DNA of 64,000 nucleotides from Glebionis coronaria (lineage: Eukaryota > Streptophyta > Magnoliopsida > Asterales > Asteraceae). The stretch is taken from assembly GCA_025667525.1 (NCBI GenBank), contig CM046878.1, positions 576,890,868 to 576,954,867 on the forward strand, given 5' to 3'. Below, piece by piece: positions 46,365-64,000 of the stretch. How positions within the stretch are numbered: position 1 is the first letter of the stretch; the number at the start of each line of letters is the position of its first letter. The translations under genes were made by a program, and so were the position numbers. Below the pieces are notes generated by a model. The model did not search any database, was not told the origin of the DNA, and was given only the letters and a program-made list of their open reading frames with translations.

Positions 46365-47403
46365 TTAAATGTGGAGTAATCAAGATTACTTGATTTCAAT
46401 AATATACACACCACATTCAATAGAAGAAAACCAAGAGTTTACGGAGTTATGTCACAAAAAAATTTAGAATTCCATAGGATAGAAGTTACGAAATCATTTA
46501 GATGGATATTGGTAAGATCTAAATTTTGGATAATGATAAGATAATAGATGGAGGTGTGATTGCGTTATGTGAGAAAGTAGGATCAGTTGACTAAGTAAAA
46601 GTTTGGTGCTATTGGGCTTCTTTTTCAAAATCAATATATAAAAATACTATAAGTTTTTTTAGTTATTAAGTATTACTTATGTATACAACAAGTTTTATCC
46701 GAGTAAATTTGTTCTCAAGCCATTGCCAAAAATTGGTAGTCGTATTGTCCTACACATTTTATTTGACATTTTCTAATTTCATGACATAAACTATATCATA
46801 TTGTTTAATAAACACAAACAACAAGCAATAAAGTATAAACATAGCAAAATGATCACATTTTTTTTACCGTAAGTATTTGTTAGCTAATAGAAAGAAATAA
46901 CGAGATTCTAACGTCTTATCCATTTAGGTGGTCTTAATGTTAGCTTATTTTGTGGTAAGATTAAAATTTTAGACGACCATGAAAAGGTATAACTTCATAA
47001 TTCTGTACGATTCCTGTAAACACGAAAGTCGAAAAAATAAGTTCTAAAACTAAACATTTCGCTCTAACGACAAATAATACTACAGTAGGTAAACATAAGA
47101 AGAGCAATACCATGCCCCCTAAGTGCAACACACAATTTAGCGACAAATATCATGCCCCAAGAAAAGCAATCCCATGCCCCGTTAATGCAACGCACGGGTT
47201 TCGGAAGTCTTACATGTATGTACGGAACTAATTGGTTAATTGAATGATAATTACATGTTATTGATTAGCCATAATTACTATAGAGTCGCGTTTAAAATAT
47301 TCCAAAACACTTTTCTAAAACACCAAAGAAGTTTCTAAACGTGGAGATATAAGAAATTAACTATGTAAGATGAGATGCTTTGTTGTAGTGAAGGTATTCA
47401 ACA
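46365..47403. other. Intergenic, no gene seen
   Basis: AT-rich; no supportable coding or repeat structure. Confidence 0.4.
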
Positions 47404-47837
47404 CTGAGATTATGTTTACTTATGATCTAAACCAACCGGTTGAGTAATATTATTGTATATTAAATTAAAGGAAGAACAAATACAATCAACTCACCTGCCG
47501 ACCGAGGTCACTTGGTGATTCTCAGATTCTATAACCAACCTAGCCACATGTCCAAATGTTACTGGCCATTCATGCTATTATTTATTTAAAATGAATATTG
47601 CATGTAAGATATGTTCTTAGAAACCAACTTTGACTTTTGAAACAAAAAATATATGTTCTTCGTGGGTAAAGCAATAAGAGCAACCTCAGATCTAAAATAA
47701 TGTCCAAGCACAGCAGAATGGGAAACCGTCTTCAAGTTCACAGCAGGTGGGTTGGTTGTATTTGTACTTCCTCTAATTTAATATGCAATAATATTACCCA
47801 ACCGGTTGGTTTGGGTCATGAGTAAACATAGTCTGAG
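47404..47837. mobile_element. Foldback/MITE with ~100-bp inverted arms
   Basis: Positions 47404 to about 47505 and about 47735-47837 are inverted copies with roughly ten percent differences. Both hold TATGTTTACT and AAACCAACCGGTTG, and AATATTATTG follows. Only about 230 bp separate the arms. No target duplication was found, so the superfamily is open. Confidence 0.75.
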
Positions 47838-47945
47838 TAAAATAGTATTATTCGTTCTTTTAACAAATAAATGAGCATCATGAAGTACAACAAACGAATT
47901 TAGATAAAATAGTCACAAACGTTATTTCATCTTAGGAAATTATGT

Positions 47946-50900
47946 CACACTCTCAAATTACCAATGTATGTGAATACACGAGGATATGACTATCATGACA
48001 ATCAAGAGACATAGATATAAGGAACGACTATTAAAAGTCATTCTTCATTTATTAAACATAAAAATAAACTTGTTCCAAGGAATTGTTTAGTACATCATGA
48101 TATCATATATCAAAGTTTTCCAAATGTCATAACATTTAAATCAAGTCTCCAAAAGATAGTCATGATAATTTTTATTATCTCCACGGCACAACCACGTCAC
48201 TCCTCCGCCTTGACACCTGAGAAAAACATTGCTGAAACGTCAACACAAAGGTCGGTGAGTTTATAGGTTTATGTATAGATAGTGTGATGAACCATAAGAT
48301 TTTAGTTAGGCAACCGACAAATAATCTTATAACAAATACAAGATTATTATCAAATAGCATACGCTTATAACATCCTACATCTAAGTTCATGACACCGAAG
48401 CGTTAACCGTACCAACAAGTTTAAATAAGAGCCCAAGCAAATACTACCCCAAGGTATTCGTAACATCTTAAATGTAAGTGTATCTAATTTTGTCACACAA
48501 CCAACATTAGATAGGGAGGCCAATTCCAATAGATCTATCCATAACATTTGCGCTTACACAAAGTAATTAACGGTTAGATAGTGGGCTAAAGCATCTAGGG
48601 GTATCGCTACTTAGACATCATGTAGGCAACGTATGAGTTTTCATGGTACTTATGTTCATCCGTAAAAACAAGCAATGCTCTCACCCCAAATAGTTAAAAG
48701 CAATTAAAAGTGGGGCTATAAACTCACCTCGTTAAATCAAGTAAGATGATGGTAATGCAAGGTAGCTCGAGAATGTGACCACGTTATCCACAACCTATTG
48801 AATATAATGATCGTGTTACGATGCTTACATATATACTAGTAAATATGCATGAAATCCTAGTTGTGCCTTGATAATGCGTTTCGTTTATGAGAAAACATGA
48901 TTTAAATACACGGTTTTGAAATGAGTATTGGGCTTAGCATTACAAACTATATATTTATATATATGCAATTTCAGCTTTGGGCTTAATAAACCCAATCCAA
49001 ACCAACAGATCCATTATCCTTAATAAAAACAAGGACTCGACCCATGTTGCCATTACCCAACCCGAACCCTAGTCCAATCGTTAATAACAAGGGAGAGGGG
49101 TCATAAAAGGGAGTTATCATCCCAAAAACATCAGTCAAACCCTCTCTCTCTCTCTCATAATACTCCCAACCGTCTCATTCTCCTCCTCTCTCTCAAACCG
49201 GATCTAAACATCAATCATGGCCAAAAATCTATATTCATCTATTATCATCATCAATAAACTCGAGATCCTAGCATGTTTATTGATCGTGAGACGTGGGGTA
49301 TCATCCCTACGTTGAACCTAATTGGTTTCCGGGTTCTTCATATGGACGATTTGATGGGGCTTCATCACAAGATAAGTCTTATTCTCTCTTCTCAAAAGAT
49401 TTAAAAAGACAATTTGTGTTATGATTTTTAAAAAATAACAAGGATTTTCTATTAATCTCATACTCGTTTGATTTTTATAAAAATATAAGATATGGGCTCT
49501 CGACATAGTTTTACACTAAATTAGGGCTTCGAAATATTTAGGGTTCTTCTCAATTCGTGGCTTTACCATAATTACTTAATGATTTCGCATGTAAATCTAT
49601 GTAAATTTCATCACTAAATTAACTTATAAACTTTTAGGGTTTCAGAAATTTGGGGGTTTTCTAAACCTTGAGTTCTATCATAAAGAAACTATGTTTTTAG
49701 ACTTCTCCTGAGGTTCATTATCAAATAAGAACATGTTTTGCAAAATTAGGGTTTTCGAAGAATTAGGGGTTTCTTTAATTTTATGATTCATTATGATTAA
49801 CTAATGTTTTCCTTCTATTCTCATTATTAATTATAAATTAAATATAAGTTTCGAAAAATTAGGGTTTATATAAATTGGGGGTTTTTATACCCGCGGTTAG
49901 ACTAAAAAGCAATAATAATATCGAAAGTCTGGAAAGCATACACGTTCTGGATAGCATACAAGTTCTGGATAGCATACAGTTTTTAAATGGTTGTGTTCCA
50001 TCATGTAAAATCTCACCCCGTGTTTAGAAATCATGTATAAGTAAAAAGGGGCTATGAACTCACCTTAGCCACGAGGTAAGTCAATCACGGTACTGAACAA
50101 CTTAGTAGAAACAATGGTAGTGAGACGATCACCGACGATATGGATGCCCGGGGAAACACGAAAACCGCAACCTATCACAATAAGGCGCGCGTTAAGACTC
50201 GAACTCAAATATCGATATACACCAAATATAATATGACTCAAATGTTTTCAAAGTATTCATGTTTCAAAATCATTGACACGAACCAAATGATGTCATACCA
50301 ACCCATTTATTTAACAATACCCTTTCAAACACTTGTATACCTGAATTTGACCCTCATAAGACGCCAAGTCAACGTAAGTCAAACTATCCTTTAACCTTAC
50401 TTGGACCAGTAGCTAAGTCATTTATATAATGACTAAGCACTTGAGTAAGTCACCATGTCTAATAGTGAATACTCATACTCACGCAACACAAGCATTGAAC
50501 TACGTGTCCAACATACAAATTAGCAAGTACACTCCGAATGTATACACCGATCTACCCTATCTAGACTTGTTCGATTTAGATGAATATTGATTCTAGGTCA
50601 CTTATAACCTGTATAAGACCTCACCAAAGTTTGATCAAAAGTTCACACTTTAAAACTTATCAGCTCGACACTTTACTCGACTCCAAATTTGGGACAGATT
50701 GTGCACGTGTTTTATAAAACCGTTTAGACCACTTTAAAAGTACTATTTTGACAATCCGCCTTTTAAACCCACTAATAGACTAATCATATTAGGTTTATAA
50801 ACATTAAAAACTAGTAGTAGCATTTATCTAACCAAGCCTAAAGTCCCTGAGAGTCGACCCAAAATCAGCCACAATTTCGGATTGTGCCGACTTGCGTCTC

Positions 50901-51090
50901 CCGGTACACGAATACTAAAACTAGCATAACTTTTGACTCGTAATGAGTTAGAAGCTCTATCTTATACCAAAACGAGCGTCTCGGAAAACTCTATAACAAA
51001 ATCAAAAAATCTCAGCCTATCTCAAATCTTAAACCTACGAAAAATCTGTTCTAGACCTGCTGTCCAAAATACACTTTTAGAAAATCATAA
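47946..51090 (-). mobile_element. Decayed Ty3-like LTR remnant
   Basis: The edge reads TGTCACAC like the Tekay-type LTR. Further in there is a similar phrase (CACCTGAGAAA.., ACGTCAACACAAAGGTCGGTGAG..CATAGGTTTA-like) at 48215-48275, matching the layout at 12775-12835. The paired lines ending in AACTCACCT at 48720 and 50060 suggest an internal duplication. A short tandem repeat, GTTCTGGATAGCATACA, lies at about 49930-49985. The right end is lost near 51090. Confidence 0.4.
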
Positions 51091-51322
51091 CAAATCAAGA
51101 AAGTTAGATAAAATTGGATCTGAAATGCATTCCTTCATAGTCAATTTTCCTAAGATCATTTCCCAAGCTGTTAAAGATGTCATTACTGAACCCATCCAAG
51201 ATGGCCCAAGAAAAGGAGTCTCCCATGGACTTAGTCACTTATCCACTCGCATCAAAGAAACCATCATTAAAGAAGTCCCTGACATGCTTCCACCACGAGT
51301 TAGTGATGCACAAAGAATTTGA
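51040..51322 (+). pseudogene. Unrecognised coding-like fragment
   Basis: An open frame whose last 70 or so residues look like real protein (FPKIISQAVKDVITEP.., IKETIIKEVPDMLPPRVSD): amphipathic and helix-rich. The first part of the frame reads through LTR-like sequence and is not convincing. It ends at TGA (51320-51322) and abuts the truncated Copia gag, which reads the other way. I suspect a retrotransposon gag fragment but cannot name it. Confidence 0.35.
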
Positions 51323-51769
51323 GGTTGTGTGCTGCAGGAAAAAACGTCACACTAACTATTTGGCTGGACATGTTGACCGCTCTGTGAATCGTAACTGCAA
51401 CAGGCTTTGTCAAAAGTGAAAGAGTGTTCCAAATATCTTTAGCGGTTTCACACATAAAAATCCTTTCGTACTCTTTCTTTGGTAAAGCATTATAAATCAC
51501 CATTTTAGCCTCATTATTTTTAGCAAGTTTCCTTTTAGTATCATCATTAGCTTTGTCAAAGGTGACTATCTCTTTGCTTTTAGAAACTTCATTATATTGA
51601 TAAGGCAAAAAACACCATTGGTAATAACATGCCAAAGATCTAAATCTTTTGATTTTACATAAGTCTCAAATCTATTTTTCCAATAAATAAAACTATCAGT
51701 TTCAAAAAGAGATGGTCTTTGCATGGATTGCCCTTCTAGATACTTGTTGGAATCCATAGATCGATTCAA
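51300..51769 (-). pseudogene. Copia gag fragment, frameshifted and truncated
   Basis: The start is the Met at 51769 (MNRSMDSNKYLEG..), 44 bases inside the primer-binding site. RPSLFETDSFIYWKNRFETY and AKNNEAKMVIYNALPKKEY.. are typical of the N-terminal half of plant Copia gag (UBN2-type). The frame shifts near 51610. Homology stops near 51425 after DIWNTL, where unrelated sequence follows. Protease, integrase and reverse transcriptase are missing. Confidence 0.75.
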
Positions 51770-51811
51770 GTTTTAAAATACAAAATATTTTAAAAAGGCT
51801 TGAGCAACCAC

Positions 51812-51823
51812 GCTCTAATACCA
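51812..51823 (-). other. Copia primer-binding site
   Basis: The minus strand reads TGGTATTAGAGC, one base off the initiator-Met tRNA complement, two bases from the LTR edge at 51826. Confidence 0.75.
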
Positions 51824-51825
51824 AT

Positions 51826-60551
<8,726 letters not shown>

Positions 60552-61330
60552 CTAGCAGGGTACCTGCGCGTTGCGGCTGCGGGTATCCTAAACATAACTT
60601 TTGACGAATTTGGTATTTTAATTTATGTTTTTTCTTACAACGACATCTCTAAAAATAACAATTTGAGGTTTGGTTAACTGTATGTAAATAGCTAGCCAAA
60701 CTGATGGTGACTCCGATACCCGGTTGAACCCGTTGGCCCGGTCCGATTATTAAATTATATACACTATAATTTTCGATAGAATATGCTTTTAATTATTGTA
60801 CAATGTGAATATATACTTGTATTTTTAAATAATGGGGTGTATTAATTATATATTAAGTAGTATTAATTATGTACTTGTATTTTTAAATGTGTATTAATTA
60901 TCATGTATTAATCTTTACTACATTATAAAGGGTGTATCCCTTTGGTTGAAAGTTGAAATGTTGAAAGTTGAAAGTTGAAATGTGGGTCCTACTAAAATGT
61001 TGAAAAATATTGATTATTCCTTGTGACCAGCCCTAATACACACAACATAATTAATTCACACACACACACACAAACTTTAATCTCTCTCTAAAACCTAATA
61101 CACACAAAAAAGACATACTTTATAGTGTGAAAATTATTTCAATCGCTTTTGATATTGACCATATTATCGTATATCGTTAATTATTGTTGCTAGAAAATCC
61201 GGCTGCTATGCGCGGGTACTCGTCTAGTTAGTTTTAATGAGTCTAAGTTATGTTTGTATTAATAAGGTGTTGAAAATTGCTAATTTGGTTTTTAGTTTTC
61301 TTTTAGTTGTACACAATGCATTTTAGTAGA
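60552..61330 (-). mobile_element. Possible Helitron hosting another Helitron
   Basis: A minus-strand Helitron 3' end is clear at 60552-60590: plus strand ACTAGCAGGGTACCTGCGCG followed by TTGCGGCTGCGGGT, i.e. hairpin and CTAG terminus. A possible 5' end is TCTACTAAAATGC on the minus strand starting at 61330. The interval would then host the plus-strand Helitron at 60912-61227. The 3' end is solid and the pairing is inference. Confidence 0.45.
60912..61227 (+). mobile_element. Short non-autonomous Helitron
   Basis: Starts A|TCTTTACTACATTATAAAGG and ends GGCTGCTATGCGCGGGT..CGTCTAG|T. 316 bp with a CA-repeat inside. Helitron start, hairpin and CTAG end are all present. Confidence 0.72.
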
Positions 61331-61893
61331 CTAGCAGGGTGCCCGCGCAATGCAGCGGCGGGTACCTTGTGACTATATTTTGCGACGAACAAATATTGTT
61401 TTGTTACAATTTTTTTCTAACAATCACTGTAAGAAAACAACGCACAACCAAGTCACACTCAAACCGCCTAAACCACCAACAAGTCCCATTCTAGTGGTGG
61501 TGATAGTCTCGACCTTCGTGGATGCCTTTTCACGCATTTTGCGCTTCTGTTTGTGTTGCGTTCGGGAGAGACAGAAAGATGTAGCAGATGGAGTGTGTGT
61601 TTTATTTTAGTTTTCAGGTATATATGTGAGAGTTATTATAGGTCTGGTTACTACATGGGCACTTACTATGGGCCTTAATATTGTGTACTTGAATTTTTAA
61701 TGGTGACGTTACTGAATAATAAGTAGGGTGTTACACTTTTATAAATTTATTAATACATTTAATAGCAAATGTAACTTTTGTTTAAGTGTATGTAACAAGT
61801 TTTTAAATTTCCTAATTAAGAAATGTTTAACGCTGAAAATTTTAAGACTTCTAAAAATAGAAAAAGACTTAAATCTTTTATAAAGTAGTAAGA
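61331..61893 (-). mobile_element. Short non-autonomous Helitron
   Basis: On the minus strand it starts A|TCTTACTACTTTATAAAAG (61893 downwards) and ends in the GC-rich hairpin (GGTACCCGCCGCTGCATTGC) and CTAG at 61334-61331. 563 bp. The 86-codon frame at 61350-61610 runs over the hairpin and is not judged a gene. Confidence 0.72.
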
Positions 61894-61980
61894 TGTAAGT
61901 TGAATTTTCAAATATTATATAATTAAAATGCGTAAATGCTTTATATGTAATATAAAAGTTTACACATTATATGGGTAGAA

Positions 61981-62299
61981 CCATGGTTATAAATAGCGTG
62001 AGGCGTGGCGTTGCGGCATGTCCAAGCTACACGCTTTAGAAGCTAAGGCGAAACTTTAGCGTTTTTATAGCGTGACTTATGGCGGCAAAACCAATAAAAA
62101 TATATTTACGTTGCATCATATTTCAATATTATATTTATATTGAGTTCACAATAAGTTCACAATAACTCTCCTTACATGTAATAATATTCATTTTTGTAGT
62201 TGAATTCAAAAAATCGTCGCACCTCATGTTGTAGCGTGGAGGCCGCGCTTCAAGCTTTAGAGCGCAAGGCGAGATATAGCGAGATATTTAGAACCATGG
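61981..62299. mobile_element. MITE with CCATGGTT ends
   Basis: Left CCATGGTTATAAATAGCG, right the complement of CCATGGTTCTAAATATCTCG. The inside has GC-rich self-complementary parts (GCGTGAGGCGTGGCG.., ..GGCGAGATATAGCG). 319 bp, non-coding. No clear target duplication, so the superfamily is not fixed; hAT-like is a guess. Confidence 0.6.
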
Positions 62300-62469
62300 A
62301 TAAAACAAGTTAAACGAGTTTGGTGGTCAATCTGGTTATCTCAATCGACCAATATAATAGATATAAATAATTTTTAATGTTTAAAAATAAACCTTAAACA
62401 ATTTGGCAAATCCGTCACATGTGTAAAAATATAAAAATTAAAAGGATTTTTCTAACCACCACCCAATGG

Positions 62470-62676
62470 GTGTTTTTTTAGCTTTCCATAATTAATATTA
62501 TTTCAAAATATGAACTCATTATTTCTCTAAATACATAATTCTAGCATATATAATTAAGGTAAGTTAATTATAATAAGGTATGCATTAATATTATGTAAGT
62601 TTATATTTAGAAATGTTTTTAATTAACTAAGTTTATATTTGGAAATGATATTAATTATAGAAAGCTAAAAAAACAC
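62470..62676. mobile_element. Small foldback MITE with ~50-bp arms
   Basis: GTGTTTTTTTAGCTTTC(C/T)ATAA and the following 30 bases at the left are inverted at the right with about five differences. Total 207 bp, so about half the element is stem. Confidence 0.72.
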
Positions 62677-62780
62677 GAGAAAGTTGTAAATGAAAACGGA
62701 TTAGATTATGTTTTCGTCACCTTTACTACTATATATATCTGCGTAAAGCATTCATTCGACCATGCAGAATTAAAAACGTT

Positions 62781-64000
62781 TGTAGAAACTAGAAGGGGGG
62801 GGTTGAATAGTTTCTTATATTTACTTGTTAAAATGTGGTTTCCAAAAATCCTTTTTCAAAAACTTAGGCTTGAGGAAATATGTGAAATCTTCTTATGCAC
62901 AATATGAACAATGATAGTGTAACTAAACTAATACTAACAAAAATATATCCACAAAGAATAAAGAATGATAGTGTAACTAATCTAATACTAACACATGTAT
63001 ATGCATAAAGAATAAAGAATGTAAAGAGTTAAGGGTAAAGAAAGATCAAACCGAACACCAAGTATTTATAGTGGTTCGGTAACGAAGCTCACTCCTCGTT
63101 CCTACTCCACTCCTCGAGTACTCCTTACTCGAGAGTTCACTACACAACAAGCTCCTTATGGTGGAGAAAACCGTACACGTCGCTTAACCAATTTCCGACT
63201 CTAAGCTAAAAGTCGAGCCCTAATCGTAGATAGGACCAATCTACACAACTATACTTAGTACATACACAACTACTTGGATCTTCACAACTATGACACAACT
63301 ACAAATGTATAAAATTAGATCTTCAATGGATCTTTGGTGGTGGATTCAACACTTCACAAGGATAGTGTTCTTCTCTTTGCACTTGGAGAGGAAGGGATGG
63401 AAGAACAAGATTCACTCTTCTTAAACAAGTAATAATCAAACAAATGATCAAAGATTTGAGTGATTAAAGAAGGGGTTTGAATCTGGAAATAAATGTGCAA
63501 AAGAGGTGAGGTGAAAAGCTGAGAATGGTCCACTATTTATAGGACAAAGGAGCCAACGGCTATATCTGCCCGCGGTACCCTATCTTAGCCTGCGGTACCT
63601 TATCGATAAGGTACCGCCTAGGTGCTAAGGTACCGCCGGACTAGACTCCGCTCCTTTTTGTCCTTTAGTGGTGGAGGTCTTATCTGGATATAAAAATATT
63701 CTGAAAGGATATTCTTAACCAAATAAGAATATGCCATTTTCAAATTTCAAATAATTAATTTAATAAAACATTTTCTTAAAAAGAAAGTTTAATAAAAACT
63801 TGTCACACTTAATAAAAAGTGAGTTTTAAGAAAAGATTAAATCACTTGATCACTTGATTAAGGTTAGTACTTGTTTATCCATACCTTAAGTGAAAATGGG
63901 TAAAATGAAAAATACTTGAACTCAAGAATTCGTTTTTCGTTGTTTTCGTAAATGCTTGTTTTTACATATTGTCGTAATCAAAACAAAGCGAGACCGAAAA
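62781..64000 (-). repeat. Copia LTR, runs off the window
   Basis: Begins TGTAGAAACTAG and follows the 51826 LTR closely through the TATAAATAG box and the CCAACGGCTATATCTG motif to ..AGCGAGACCGAAAA at the window end (matching 53029). No primer site lies to its left, so it is a solo LTR or the 3' LTR of an element extending rightwards. Confidence 0.8.

Noticed and set aside
47404..47837. CACTA-type element suggested by a CACTGAG left edge
   Set aside because: The right edge does not read as the complement of CACTA and no 3-bp target duplication is seen.
61350..61610. 86-codon plus-strand frame
   Set aside because: It starts within the terminal hairpin of a Helitron and reads opposite to it; no domain.

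Overview
This is a gene-poor, transposon-packed stretch of a plant nuclear genome. The base composition is AT-rich. It holds plant-specific element lineages (Tekay-type chromovirus, Tat-type Ty3 element, Copia, PIF/Harbinger, Helitron, Stowaway, hAT), a FAR1/FHY3-type gene with plant splice sites and a tRNA-Ser-like sequence. The protein flavour of the Ty3 polyproteins reminds me of Asteraceae (daisy family), but that is memory-based inference and the genus cannot be read from the window.

Layout. 1-740: intergenic, with a small foldback. 741-3376 (-): a FAR1-RELATED SEQUENCE gene that I model as three exons and that carries a frameshift. 3377-12348: intergenic, with a Stowaway MITE, a MITE candidate, a possible Helitron and AT-rich filler. 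12349-23167: a PIF-like MITE split by a full-length Tekay-type Ty3 element (12431-22907, - strand, equal 2,579-bp LTRs, several coding lesions). 24651-28005: a decayed PIF/Harbinger element with a transposase pseudogene, interrupted by a second member of the same family that carries two small unrecognised genes. 28198-29788: a Copia-type solo LTR with a 5-bp target duplication. 31351-41150: a nearly intact Tat-type Ty3 element (- strand) with twin 575-bp LTRs, gag, pol with two RNase H domains, 3' tandem repeats, and a separate multi-exon gene on the opposite strand with its own TATA box. 42290-44047: a tandem duplication with a tRNA-Ser-like locus in one copy. 44184-47837: a Helitron, a Tourist-type MITE, an hAT-type MITE and a long-arm foldback. 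47946-53047: a decayed Ty3-like LTR, then a truncated Copia element. 53048-58667: the oddest part of the window, a chain of four long (TA)n tracts alternating with three terminal-inverted-repeat elements. 60552-62676: Helitron ends and two more MITEs. 62781-64000: another Copia LTR running off the window.

The only non-transposon protein gene I can support is the FAR1-like one, and FAR1 genes themselves descend from MULE transposases. The most interesting signals are: the TA-tract/TIR-element chain, which suggests elements that home to TA microsatellites; the antisense spliced gene of the Tat element; the self-nested PIF/Harbinger pair; and AACGG-core (MSA-like) motifs next to the TATA boxes of unrelated transposons.
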